Shown here piece by piece: positions 24,486 to 34,529 of a stretch of DNA of 64,000 nucleotides. The stretch is from Takakia lepidozioides (lineage: Eukaryota; Streptophyta; Takakiopsida; Takakiales; Takakiaceae). The stretch lies in assembly GCA_030704615.1 (NCBI GenBank), contig CM060732.1, forward strand, positions 32,409,053 to 32,473,052. Direction: 5' to 3'. The notes below the pieces were generated by a model. The model had not been told where the DNA came from and ran no database searches. It saw only the letters and a list, made by a program, of their open reading frames with translations. How positions within the stretch are numbered: position 1 is the stretch's first letter; every line of letters starts with the position of its first letter. Position numbers and translations under genes: made by a program.

Positions 24486-24630
24486 ATTCAACAACCCCCT
24501 CCTGTAACATTATATTTAACGTGTTTTAAATCCCCCTATTTATGTATAATGTTGTACATGGGGGGTTTAAAATACCCCCTCCTGTGCACGCACGTGGCTG
24601 GTACATATTGGCTGGAGTGCACCCCCCAGG

Positions 24631-24873
24631 GCTGAATTGATCTCCAACAAGCAAGGCACAAGTCTTTCCCCAATTTACCTTGAATCTCGAGGCCGAGCAA
24701 AACATATGTAATGTTTCCACGGCTCTATCCAGGTTCTGAGAGCAGGCTTGCAGGATCAGAAAAGTGTCATCTACATACATCGAATCCTTGACTTGTGCTG
24801 GTTGTTGTGTGATGTAGTTGTTGACTCTAAGCCCGGCCAATTGGGCGTTGTGTTCGAGGGCATACCCTAGAGC
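24631..24873 (-). pseudogene. LINE B RT middle segment with YVDD active-site motif
   Basis: The minus-strand frame reads ALGYALEHNAQLAGL, then SMYVDDTFLILQ (the RT catalytic YxDD box) and FKVNWGKTCALLVGDQFS, where the DNA transposon interrupts it. The same frame resumes at 19542 with SDLGVDPTWGQHLGL. The segment's outer edge at 24873 is the inversion junction. Confidence 0.8.
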
Positions 24874-25664
24874 TTACATCGGCTTCCAGCCACTTCAAAG
24901 CCTTGTACCAAACTGACCTTACCAGCCTGGAACCTTCCCGGCTGCAAAACAGCTGCCTGGCCAGTACCCCATCCATTTTGACCCAGCTCTCTGCAGTAGT
25001 GCTAGAAGGGGATTTCACGGACATAGAATTGGGAGATGCGCTAAAAAAGCTAAAAAATAACAAGGCACCTGGAATTGATGTCATGACGGTTGAATTTTAC
25101 AAGGCTCTATGGCCAAAGCTATCCGAGGACTTCACTCTAATGGCCAACTTTATTTTCAACCGCAAGGAGATGTCATCAGCTATGTCCCAAGGTGTCATAA
25201 CCTTGTTGTATAAAAAAGGGGATAGAACCAATCTCTCTAACTATAGGCCCATCACCTTGTTGAATGTCGCTTACAAAATCATCGCTAAAGCCTTGGCCCT
25301 CTGCCTCCAACCTCTTCTGCCCACTCTTATCAAACCCAATCAAACGGGATTTATCAAGGGCCGTTATATCATGGATAACCTTCTTTTGGCTCAAGAGATT
25401 CCAAACTACGCAAAAAAAACAAACCAAGCCATAGCCCTTCTTCTACTAGACTGAAAAAGCGTTTGACAGGGTGGAGTGGTCCTTTTTGCTTGTTGCAATG
25501 GCAAAAATTGGGTTTCCACAATCCTTCACTCAATGGGTCAAGATTTTGCTTTCAACATCCACCAGTAGAGTCACGGTTAACCGGGCACTGTCCAAGCCCT
25601 TTCTTCTTCGGAGGTCAGTTCGGCAAGGCTGTCCACTGTCCCCATTTCTATTCCTCATAGTAGC
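24874..25664 (+). pseudogene. LINE B RT N-terminal half, inverted relative to the rest
   Basis: The plus-strand frame from about 24876 reads SSHFKALYQ, KKLKNNKAPGIDVM, ITLLYKKGDRTNLSNYRPI, QTGFIKGRYIMDN and, after a stop at 25452-25454 plus a frameshift, SVRQGCPLSPFLFLIVA. These are RT motifs in order up to just before the YxDD box, which lies on the opposite strand at 24770-24790. It is truncated at its own 5' end at 24874, as twin priming predicts. Confidence 0.85.
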
Positions 25665-25904
25665 GGTTATTATTATTATTATTTATCATATACCTTTATA
25701 TAATGTTATTTATAATTTATAATTCTGATTCATGATGATATGTATTTTTTATATTATTATTATTAATATATATTTTCACCCCCTATTTTTTATGCGATAT
25801 CATTATAGTTTATCAAAATCTAACTAAAGTTAATTTAATTATAACAAGGAAAAACTTGTAATCATTTATAACTCAAAATACATATTTTATACGCAAATTA
25901 CTTC

Positions 25905-26174
25905 TTGAACATGGATATAAATGTTGTCTTGAATTCTAAAAATCTCGAACGAGTAAAACATTATCCGTATGTCTTGAGTGATTGTTTGTTCGACTCTATT
26001 GCATTTTTATTGGATTATGAGTATGCATCGAAAGAGTTGCGACAACAAAGCATGACTTATTTTTTACAAAATTATCAAACCTCCAATGACGATATGTTGG
26101 AGATGGTTCAAATACATTTTTCTCCAAAAATACTTTTTGTATTGCATGCGTCCATACTTTGCAAGAATAAATAA
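25905..26174 (+). CDS. OTU-like cysteine protease fragment, AT-rich, 89 aa
   Basis: The open frame contains SDCLFDSIAFLLDYEYAS followed by KELRQQSMTYF. This resembles the catalytic N-terminal part of OTU domains (usually DGNCLFRSI...LR), with the Asp-x-Cys-Leu-Phe core kept as SDCLF. The His-containing C-terminal part is not seen and the frame ends early. OTU domains of this type occur in host deubiquitinases, in Helitron2/Helentron-type elements and in large DNA viruses. The strongly AT-rich, codon-biased context differs from that of the flanking LINEs. I infer a transposon remnant, perhaps related to the Helentron pieces at 41-43 kb. No intact gene structure is apparent. Confidence 0.4.
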   Translation: MNMDINVVLNSKNLERVKHYPYVLSDCLFDSIAFLLDYEYASKELRQQSMTYFLQNYQTSNDDMLEMVQIHFSPKILFVLHASILCKNK

Positions 26175-26191
26175 ATATATATGTATTTTTA

Positions 26192-29100
26192 AAGAGAAAG
26201 GGGACGGAGGCCCTTTTACTCAAATTAATAAAAAAGAAAATAACAACAGGTGGAAAAAATAACCACCTAGGAAGGCCGTGAAGGCTAACGGAGGGGGAAC
26301 TTCCCCGGAGCCAAAGCTAACTTGCTACATGAGGTGCTAGACAGGGGGGAAGATTTTTGGTAGCTAGAAGGTAAGAACGAGCATGTTGGATTATGGTTCC
26401 AAAGGGGGCAGCGAGAGCGGGGTGGTGGAATCAGGGGCAGTAGAAGAAGAAGTAAGCCGAGGCTGTTGCAGGCTGCCTGCATTCTACCTGCATGACAGAG
26501 GCAAATTAGGTGTGCCCCAAATCAGCAATGGAGATCAAAGCAATGTCACTGAAGCACTTATGCGCTTCCAATAGGAGCCACTGTTTAAGCCAGCAGGGAA
26601 CATCCTATGAAGCACACGTAAAAGACCTAAAATCGAAGCTGAGTTCGGGACTTTGTAACGCGAGCCTTCTTATGTCTCCAATTAAAGTCACCGTCATCCC
26701 CATCACCAGGAGACCTCCCAGTCCGCGGGGATAGTGCCATGCCAGCAGAAACGCAAAGAGGGAAGGCTGGTGTCGAGTATGCCATTTTTCCCCCAGGACT
26801 GGAGAAAATCATTGAGCAGCTTGGTCCTGCGTTGTTGTGAAGATCTGGAAATAGCTGCAGTTAAGATGCCCCAGGCTTTCCTCCCCTCAGTGAGCAGGTC
26901 ATGGTAGATACAAAACAGAATTGACCTGCCCCTAGGGGGTCTTCCCTCATAAACAAAAGAACACCTAGCCTTCCAGAGATGCCAAAGAGTAAGTGCCCTA
27001 AAACAAGCCCAAACAGGGCACAAAAGGTAAGCTGTGAACAGGCAGCAAATTCAACAACAACAAAGAAATGGGGGGAGGGGATGGGAAAAGATCCCAGTTA
27101 GAGTAGAAACGTATCACCATTCTCCACACTCTTGTAGGGAGATTACACTCTGCTAAGCAATGTTCGATTGACTCAGGCAGAGTTAAACACAAGTTGCAGC
27201 AGGTGTTGTTGAGCATGGTAGCAGCGTTGACTTGCAAGATCCTATGTGCCAACTTCCACAAAAAGCCTGAGATCTTAGCTGCTTTTGGCTTCCTCCAGAT
27301 ATCTTTCTATACCTTATCCCAGGTTTGCTGTGAGAGATGGAGGTGACTCCATTTCAAATTCCATTTGTGAAGAAATGATCGGGGAGGCCTTAATAGCGAG
27401 TAGGCCATCTTCACTGAGTAGGCAAAAAAAGGTGAGTGGTGGGAGTCCATCCAGCTCCATTCCCTTGGGTCAAACTACAGGGAAGCCAAGGGGTATTTAA
27501 GAAACCACGTGAAAGTAGAATGTCGAGCCCATGTTAGCTCTTGACCCATTGGAGGGCTTGGGTTTGGATTTCCTTTGGAATCAAGCACCTTTATGGGAAA
27601 TAGAGAACTCTTCGGCAGATCCATCATTCCATCGAGTTGAAGAGTCCCATGAAAGTCAGCTTCAAAGGCTATACCAGAGGCTGTATGCCCAGTCACCGCT
27701 AGGACTAGGAGGACTATGTTACCTCTATGCAGAGTTGAAGCCATTCAGGTGGGTGGAGACCACGAGGAATCTCCATCTCTGAGCAGTGGCTTCATATATT
27801 CCAGTACTTCATCAAGTAGCGCAGGCCATGCCCTGGCTCGTCTCGGGCCAAGAATAGGGCTGACTGCTTTTGCAGCCAAGAAATGGTTTTGGTCCCAGAT
27901 GCTGCCCATATGGGTAAATCCACAATGCTCCCAAAATGCCCATTTTGGGTTATGGTCAATCAGCATACCAGAGTCCATGTTATAGTTTGCAAAGAGCGGC
28001 TGGCGGGAACATTCAGCATAATTGAGAGGAATTCTTTGAGTAAGGGAACCTCTTATGGATTGCCAAGCTGCCCATATTGACTGCCAAGGTCTCGATCCCA
28101 TGTGCTTATTCGCATTCTTGCCTTGCACTACCCATCGTAATGATTGAGTCCATAGCGGGGAGGAGGTGGGATGCGCATCCATGAGGTAAGGTTGAATGAG
28201 CTTGCTCCAAGGACTGTGACGATGAATCAAGGCTCCGGGGATATTCCATTTGGCCAAAAGCGCCTTGATCTGCGTTGCAAGATCAATAATCCCAAACCCT
28301 CCCTTCTTATTAGGTTGACAAAGCTGATCCCATGAGATGAGGGCACGTCTCACGGGAGAGTGTGTGGTTGCCCCCCAAATAAAATTCCTGATGAGAGCTT
28401 TGATCTCATTCGTGAGCTTGGTTCCTGGATCCCAGACTGCAGCAAAGAACCAAGTGGAGGCGAGAAGTACTTGGTTGGCCACCAAGGCTCTTCCAGCTAT
28501 GGACAGCATGGCTAAGCTCCAGTGAGCAAAAGATCTCTTCAACCTAGCAATAACCACACTCAAGATGCTTTGTTGGGACAGGTTGCGACCAATCTGATGT
28601 CCCAGAAGCGTGTGGGACTCCCCTTCAGGAAGCCAATTGAGACCAATGTCTTGTCCCCAGGGGTCGCAGTGTGATGAGGTAGCTTGGTTCTGCAGCAGCG
28701 AGAGCAGGCCCATGGACTTTCGCCAATTGATCTTCAACCCCGAGCCTAAACAGAATATCTGTAGGGCTTGAAGGGCACGTTGGATGTTGTCCTGATTTGA
28801 ATTATCCAACAACAGGGTGGTATCATCGGCATATATGGAAAGCTTGACCATTTCAGGTACAAAGGTAGGCAAATGAAGACCCACTATATCATGTCTTGCC
28901 TGAAAAAGATGCCCAAGAGAGTCTGCCGCGATGAGGAAAAGAAATGGAGCTAAAGGGCATCCTTGCCTAACCGACCTAGAGATAGGGAAGGAATGAGATA
29001 TAACCCCGTTCACCATGACTTTGCTTGAGGCCGAATGCAGCAGAATTTGAACCCACGTCAGGAAATTGCCTCCCAACCCTGATTTATATAGAGCAGCAAG

Positions 29101-29800
29101 AAGGAAGGTCCAGTCAATTGAATCAAAAGCTTTTTCAAAGTCCAGCATTAAAAACGCTAAAGGCTGATTGTTCAAGGTAGCTCTATGGAGGGCCTCATGC
29201 GCCAACAGAATGTTATATAAAATCATGCGGTCTTTGAGGAAACCAGACTGCTCTTTCCTGATGATTTTTGGTAACAATGGTTGCAGCCTCAAGGCAAGGG
29301 CCTTAGCAATTATTTTGTACGAAGAATTGAGTAGGTAATGGGGCGGTAGTTCACCACATTGTCTCTCTCACCTTTTTTATAGATCAAGGTGATAAGGCCT
29401 TCAGACATCTGGGAAGGCATCAGCTGCTTTTGAAATATATCGTTGGCTATGCGGAGAAAGTCCTCCCCCATCGTCTGCCAGAGAGCCTTGAAAAGTTCAA
29501 TGGGAAGACCATCCGGACCTGGGCTCTTCATAGAGGCCAAAGCATCCACCGTGTCACCCAGTTCCTGCACAGTGAACGGTTCTGCCATCCTGCCCTTATC
29601 CAGAGTGGTTAGCGAGCAAGGGATGTTGTGCAGGAGGATATGTCTGGCCTCTACCACCTCGGGAGATTGTGGACATGCCTGAAAAAGATGTCTGAAGAAA
29701 TCAGCTGCAGTATTGGTCATCTTCTAGGGGTCACATATCCACACATGGCCCTCCAGTAGGGCACCTCGACCCCATTCACACTCAATGGCAGATGGTCAAA
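26192..29800 (-). mobile_element. LINE C, L1-like retrotransposon with a long RT frame
   Basis: The 3' end lies near 26192, with a GGGGACGGAGGCCC block on the plus strand that is shared with the other LINEs. Going up the minus strand are the C-terminal tail (DFNWRHKKAR at about 26680), zf-RVT (LPESIEHCLAECNLP, 27100-27200) and the RT/post-RT region (27745-29720). It belongs to the same family as LINE A: the NYNMDSGMLIDHNPKWAFWE stretch corresponds to LINE A's NYNLNSESLLKLDKKWAIWE. Upstream of 29800 the LINE text stops being recognisable until an endonuclease block at 30435. Confidence 0.8.
27745..29720 (-). pseudogene. LINE C ORF2 reverse transcriptase region
   Basis: A 515-codon frame (29292-27745) carries FLKDRMILYNILLAHEAL, AFLMLDFEKAFDSIDW, SVRQGCPLAPFLFLIAADSL, the catalytic SIYADDTTLLL, GRALVANQVLLA and GGFGIIDLATQIKALL. 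The preceding frame (29720-29310) carries MKSPGPDGLPIELFKALW and LITLIYKKGERDNVVNYRPIT. The two are separated by a single-base loss near 29326, just after YRPIT. All RT motifs are present, so this is the best preserved polymerase in the window, but it is not continuous. A stop lies just upstream of the MTNTAADFF segment. Confidence 0.85.
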
Positions 29801-30089
29801 GTTGTGCTCATGGGGCAGAACAGCACATACTGTCACGGACATTGTCAAACAACAGAGCTTCATAAGAAACTGAAGAGCACAAACTTCCACAACCCAAAGC
29901 AGGATAATGTGCAAACATGACATTCAATGGCAAAGTTCATGTGAGCCTGTAAAGGTACAAAAAATTTAGGATAACACATGGCAGTGCCCAAGGTAATGGT
30001 TGTCACTGCTCACTTCCTCAACATCAGACAAGATATCTGTCGAAAAAGGTCAAAAAGCATATGTGTGGAATCAGAAGACAAGAACATAC

Positions 30090-30279
30090 CAGGGGTAAGT
30101 AGCGCCGCATATCCTCTACTTATGAGAAAGGCATCAATAGTAGCTGCACCTTTAGTCTGCACAGCAGTTGCACCAACCAGCTTTGCCACTCTGTCTGTGT
30201 CAATGGCTTTGTCTGCCAGGGCCAAGTTTTGTGAGAAAAACTTAATCCACAAACAACAGTCCTTCAGCATTGGGCCCAA
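30090..30279 (-). other. Candidate exon of an unidentified gene between LINE blocks
   Basis: A minus-strand open stretch with an AG acceptor at 30281-30280 and a GTATGT donor after 30090. It reads LKDCCLWIKFFSQNLALADK and GAATIDAFLISRGYAALL and does not look like LINE text. It sits where the middle of LINE C ORF2 would be expected. I do not recognise the family, and the continuation past the donor meets stops. Confidence 0.3.
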
Positions 30280-30434
30280 CTGAAGATATAAACATATACA
30301 CAGAAAGATACCAACTTTTTCATTGTAATACGTTGTCAAAAAGTTCGTTCTTGGCTGGATGTGCACAACCGACACCGATCATCCTCACTGTTAGCAATTG
30401 ACAAAGCATTCAACATGCATTCTTGGAAGAAAAT

Positions 30435-31010
30435 TCAGGCATCAAGTAGCCCAATCGCCATACATAAGGAATCCCAAGCGTCCCTTTCAGCAACAGAGAT
30501 ATTTTGGACATTGGAACCCGAGCGATCTCCTTCAAATTCAACCATGTTAAAATCACCTCCAACCACCCAGTGATGAATGTCCGGCTGCTGTAACACTTTC
30601 AGCCTCATTTGAGACCAGAGCTGAACTCTATCCTCCTCACAGTTGGGAGCATGCACATTGACAATCCCTACCTTTCCAATGGACTGGCCTAGGTCTATGG
30701 TCATGGATTGAACCCGACCCTATACCCAGATGTCGTTGGCCAAAATAATGGGACCCAAGGTGGGGGAGGCCAAGATCGTCATTCCCCCTCTAGTGTCCAC
30801 CACTGTGGGATTCCAAAATGCAATATGAGAAGGCCAAATAGAAGCACCTAGAGAGTTAATTTCGGCAGCGTCTAGCTTATGCTCTTGAAAGAAAATAAGG
30901 GAAGAGCGATTGATGAAATTGGAGGCCCAGTGTCTAATTCTTGCCCTTTTTGGGGCAGACTAATCAGACCCTATTCCCCGAATGTTCTAGCTAGTCAGGG
31001 AGAGATTCAT
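30435..31010 (-). pseudogene. LINE APE-type endonuclease fragment
   Basis: The minus-strand frame at 30704-30435 reads KVGIVNVHAPN, HHWVVGGDFNMVE and DRSGSN, the central motifs of the apurinic-like endonuclease of L1-type ORF2. The preceding frame (to about 31010) contains further endonuclease-like text (WNPTVVDTRGGM). It ends at DAWDSLCMAIGLLDA. It is probably the 5' part of LINE C, separated from the RT by about 0.7 kb of other sequence. Confidence 0.7.
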
Positions 31011-31446
31011 GGAACAACATGGATAAGGCCTATGGTGTCCCCGCAAATTGATGGCCAAGTTGGAAGAAATCTGAATTTGGTCCTTTTGTCAGTAGGGTGA
31101 AGTGTGGAAATCCATTTGAAGCCTGCAGGTGGGGGGAGCAGCGACGGCATTTTCCATACATAAAATGCCCTAGATCTTTTCCTTTTGTTTGGAGACTTCA
31201 ATTCCAATATCTGGTTTCTGGTATCAGTCATTGTAGATAAATCATTCAAGGAGAGATCCCAAGAAAGAGCAGAAGAGAGAAAAGAGGCAGCGGCCACTGA
31301 GAGGAGAGGAGTGGTAGAGACGCACCAACCAGGAAGGACTTTGAGGTCTGGGGGTTGGTTATCAAATACCAGCATCCAGCCCCACTTGGGGTTGTTGTTG
31401 TCAGGGACAAAAAAGAGAATGGGGAAGTAAGCATGAGGAATCTTGC

Positions 31447-32280
31447 TTACCGCAGGTGGCAAGTTGACGGTCTCCTCTGGATAAGGTCAGTGCCGATATT
31501 GTTGGCCCCATTTGATGATAATAGCATGTCATTTTCGTGAAAGAGGACTAGTTCCTTGTTTGTGTTGGGCCCCAAGTCAATGGTACGGTCTTCTTCATAT
31601 GCTGCCAACCCCTTTTGCTTCTGCAGGCTCATGAGCTCAACTACCATCTTCTGACCTTCCTCCATAATGAGGGAACTGCGAGCCCAAGTGCTTGGGTCAG
31701 TGACTCTACACGACAACCCAAAACTGTCCACCCACAGCCATTTGTTGGCAGCTCCAGAGGTGTCCAGATCTTCGGAGGAAAATATTGGCAGGACATGAAT
31801 AATCGCCAAGTTCACCAAGGCAGCATTATTCTCCACCATAATGCCTATATGCTTCAAGTGGGAATGCAAGAGGGAGGTGCAAGGAAAAAATTCCCCGAGA
31901 ATCTGCCTGGCCAAGTACAAGGTGATGTCTCTTGGATTCAAGATATCAAGCTCCGAGGGTAAAGAGTTGTTGATCCAGGCAGAGCAGAAGCCTTGTCCAG
32001 AAGAGGGGATACATAAATTTGTGTACTCGTCAATAACTGTGAAGACAAGTGGATATCACAAAGTGGTGATATAAGGGTCCAATCTACTATCCCCGTCATG
32101 GCGCTCATCCCAAAACACGTTGGCGGTGTGGCCCGGCTGTAAGGTAACTGAACTGTTGATGAGCCCAACCACGTTGCCGTACACATCGGGGTTTCCGTCA
32201 CAATAAATATGGGCTTGGCGGCCCAAATTTCTCGCCCTTACATCATTGTCATTCACAACAAGGATGTAAGGATGGATCAA
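31447..32280 (-). pseudogene. SET-like domain fragment and adjoining unknown frame
   Basis: The frame at 32280-32056 reads YCDGNPDVYGNVVGLINSS followed by TANVFWDE, resembling the conserved core of SET methyltransferase-like proteins (DG...W/YGN.AGYINSS...AN..F). The next frame in the same sense (31941-31447, 164 codons) reads through VENNAALVNLAIIHVLPIF and has no family I can name. Frames change between the two, so the unit is broken. It may be a captured gene piece or a retrotransposon passenger. Catalytic residues cannot be confirmed. Confidence 0.35.
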
Positions 32281-32301
32281 TACTAGGGTCCATTGCCTCC
32301 A

Positions 32302-32950
32302 TCATGCAATACATGCGACCCCAAAAAAGAAAGGGCGAATCGGAACTGGACAAGACACAAGACATTGGTAGAAATGGGGTTGGACTCCCATCGTGAATAG
32401 CTCCCTAGCACCACGATGACGTATGGTGTCGTCATCAGGCCGGCGAAGGCGCGGACCAACCGTGCGAAACAACTTCGGTCCACCTCTCCTAGGGGGCGAC
32501 GTCCGTCCATCACTTCGGGGGGCCCTTCTCCCGGAGTGGGAACCTAGTGATCCATCGGTCCCAGACATACACAGTCCCCAAAGGTGGTGGGATCCATCCG
32601 GGTTCTGCCGGAGGACCCGGATACGGACTCGGTGGTGGCTGTGGTCTCGGCAATGGAGGGGAAATGACACGTAGGTTGGTATGAGGGATCTTGCGTGGAG
32701 GTAGTACTGGCCGAGATGGCCGGGATGGCGATGGTGATGAGGAAAGACTATGTACAATAGGAGGAACGGACGATGTGGATGGTGATGATGGGGGTGCCGA
32801 TGTCGAGGATGTCGAACTCGGACTCGGTGGCGGCTGTGGTCTCGGCAATGGAGGGGAAGGGACACATAGCCGGTCGGTTCCTTCACCTTTTTTTCTTTCC
32901 TTTGCCTTTCATTTTGTTTCTGGTTTGTTTCTAATTTTGTGGGTTTTGTG
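32302..32950. repeat. GC-rich low-complexity block with an internal ~196-bp duplication
   Basis: The segment GACTCGGTGG..GGCTGTGG at about 32626-32670 recurs with few changes at about 32822-32866. Translations are biased (Pro/Ser-rich or His/Arg-rich on the minus strand, Gly/Asp-rich on the plus). No reliable gene is seen. Confidence 0.5.
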
Positions 32951-32956
32951 TTCAGG

Positions 32957-34323
32957 AGCTTGGCGCATTCGTGGCTAAGCTTGTGGCAAGCAGTGGGATT
33001 GCCACCGACAAAGCAGGGACAATGGTGGTGCCTACCCGTGGGGACGGTAAGAGGAAGAGGAAAAGACGTCGTGTCCTCGAGGTTTCCCTAATCATCAATG
33101 AGGGTAGGGAAGTAGTGGAGGGGAAGGGGAAAGGACAGGCCCAGGAGAGGGAGCGTAAGAGAAAGAGGCGTAGAAGGAGAGAGGTGCAGCCGGGGGAGGG
33201 CACTAGTGGGGGAACAAAAGACAAGGGGGAGCTAGTTCAGATGAGCGTGCAGCCGGTGGAGGGCATTAGCGGGGCAACAAAAGACAAGGGAGAGGTAGTT
33301 CAGAAGAGCGTGGATGAGGTAAAGACCTCGGGTCCCCGCAACCTTGATTTGCCAAAGATGAAGGTACCCCCCTTAGAGACCAATAAGGTCGGTGACCCCA
33401 TTGGTGAGTATTGGGAGGCCATGAAAAAAGTAGCCTTCGACTTGGCGGCGAGGTGGTTCCCTTGGCATATTGATTGGCCACGCCAATCACATCGCCATAG
33501 GCGAGCATTCGTGCAAGCACTTGAGGGCACATTTCCGGGTGAGTGGAATGAGGGGAAGCTCTTGGAGCTGGTGGGAAAGAACCTCAAGGACAAGAGGTAC
33601 CGTGTGCGACAAACCATTCACAAGGCACTCAAGGCGGGGGTCGAACCAACGACCATGCCACATGGAATAACCAAGGTAAGGCGCACTTCACTTGTCATTG
33701 GTGTCTTTGAATGCATGTTCATTGCAGTATGGAGTTCATTAACATTTATAGTGTCTTTGTTGGGGCTGGACAGGAATCTTGGGAGGCTCTCATCGCAGGG
33801 GAGAGGGAAGAGCTGAAGGCGTAGATCTTCGCAAGGGGACGTGCGGCAACTGCAGCCCGCCTCGAGAAGTGTGCGGAATCAACACACAAGTGGGGCCCCG
33901 ACGGAAGCAAGAGTTTTGTCACCCGATTCGTAAGTGTTCTTTCTTTTGTCATACCCATTCTTCTTTTTTAGCTTCTCCCTTCCATTATGAATTCTGACCT
34001 GTCATTGCATTTGTATGTCATGTGCAGAAAAAAAGTTTGAGAGGCCTCCCTCCGCCATCGAGCACAACTTTTGCAAGACTCAGGGGTGGAAGGCCCTTGT
34101 AGCCTCAATGGCCAAGACGCCACAATTGACGGAGGATAGTGCATCTGTAGGGGTGGGGATGGGTAGTTCAGTGGCTCGGCCGGATGGGGGAGAGCCAGTA
34201 GTAGGGGGTGGTTCGAAGGATGATGTAATCTCGGACTCGGCCTCATCATCCTCCAGATTGGAGGCCCAACGTAGCTTGCATTCCTCGGACGAGTACACCT
34301 ATGACTCAGGTGATGAGGAGTGA
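32957..34323 (+). pseudogene. CACTA accessory protein (Transposase_24-like), three exons, damaged
   Basis: Exon 1 (32957-33675) begins after a TTCAG acceptor and encodes a very basic region (KRKRKRRR, ERKRKRRRRRE), then YWEAMKKVAFDLAARWF and RYRVRQTIHKALK, ending at GTAAGG. Exon 2 (33774-33929) reads ESWEALIAGEREELKA, a TAG, then RLEKCAESTHKWGPDGSKSF, ending at GTAAGT. Exon 3 (34028-34323) starts in an A-run and reads FERPPSAIEHNF, ending in an acidic tail. The pattern of conserved W/E/K residues followed by a G-SKSF motif resembles the accessory proteins of plant En/Spm elements. The internal stop and a phase mismatch at the A-run suggest decay. It lies directly upstream of a CACTA terminus. 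Confidence 0.5.
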
Positions 34324-34529
34324 GGGATGGTTCCAAATTAGAGACATGTAAAGGTAGTACTCGCTTTATGTATGTATTTCTTCAGTTACTTGATCCTCAT
34401 TCTAACCTTAATGGACATGTGGATTCTAATCTAACCTATAGATTAGAATGCATGCATTTCATGCAAGCACAAGGCACACCCCAACCCCCAAGAAAACCCC
34501 ACCCCAAATACCAGTTGGCTACCCTCCCA

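Larger units (their letters stand above)
19551..24630. mobile_element. 5.08-kb TIR DNA transposon inserted in LINE B, carrying PPR-derived sequence
   Basis: The ends are inverted: the left begins CCTGGGGGGTGCACT and the right ends AGTGCACCCCCCAGG, and weaker similarity (AATATGT/AATGTGC, CACGTGCGT) continues inward to about 45 bp. An identical 8-bp sequence, GCTGAATT, flanks both ends (19543-19550 and 24631-24638). It lies in LINE coding sequence that reads through in frame (..LVGDQFS then SDLGVD..) when one copy is removed. Subterminal CCCCTCCTGTACA-like motifs recur in the same orientation at both ends. I see no transposase, so it is probably non-autonomous. Its cargo is a zinc-knuckle fragment, a minisatellite, a PPR-derived satellite, a PPR pseudogene and a tRNA-like sequence. 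An 8-bp duplication suits hAT or P types, but the TIR does not match the hAT consensus, so the superfamily is left open. Confidence 0.8.
17125..25683 (-). mobile_element. LINE B: L1-like element with 5' inversion (twin priming), later split by a 5.08-kb DNA transposon
   Basis: The 3' part runs on the minus strand from 24873 down to a (TTA)n tract at about 17130. The 5' part (24874-25664) is inverted onto the plus strand. Translated, the inverted part ends in PFLFLIVA at 25664 and the sense part starts in ALGYALEHN at 24873, so almost nothing is missing between them. The flanks share a 19-bp direct repeat, GGTTATTATTATTATTATT, at 17124-17142 and 25665-25683, a plausible target duplication, although it is low-complexity. 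The reading frame is interrupted at 19550/24631 by a separate transposon, and the LINE codons continue across it after one 8-bp duplicate is removed. Stops and frameshifts elsewhere show a dead copy. Confidence 0.8.

Noticed and set aside
24827-25084. 85-codon minus-strand frame
   Set aside because: Antisense shadow of the inverted LINE RT segment.
25905-26174. Endogenous giant-virus gene
   Set aside because: The OTU-like motif alone cannot separate virus, Helentron or host origin, and no capsid or polymerase gene is nearby.
32302-32886. 194-codon His/Arg/Pro-rich frame as a protein
   Set aside because: Created by a duplicated GC-rich low-complexity block; composition is not that of a folded protein.
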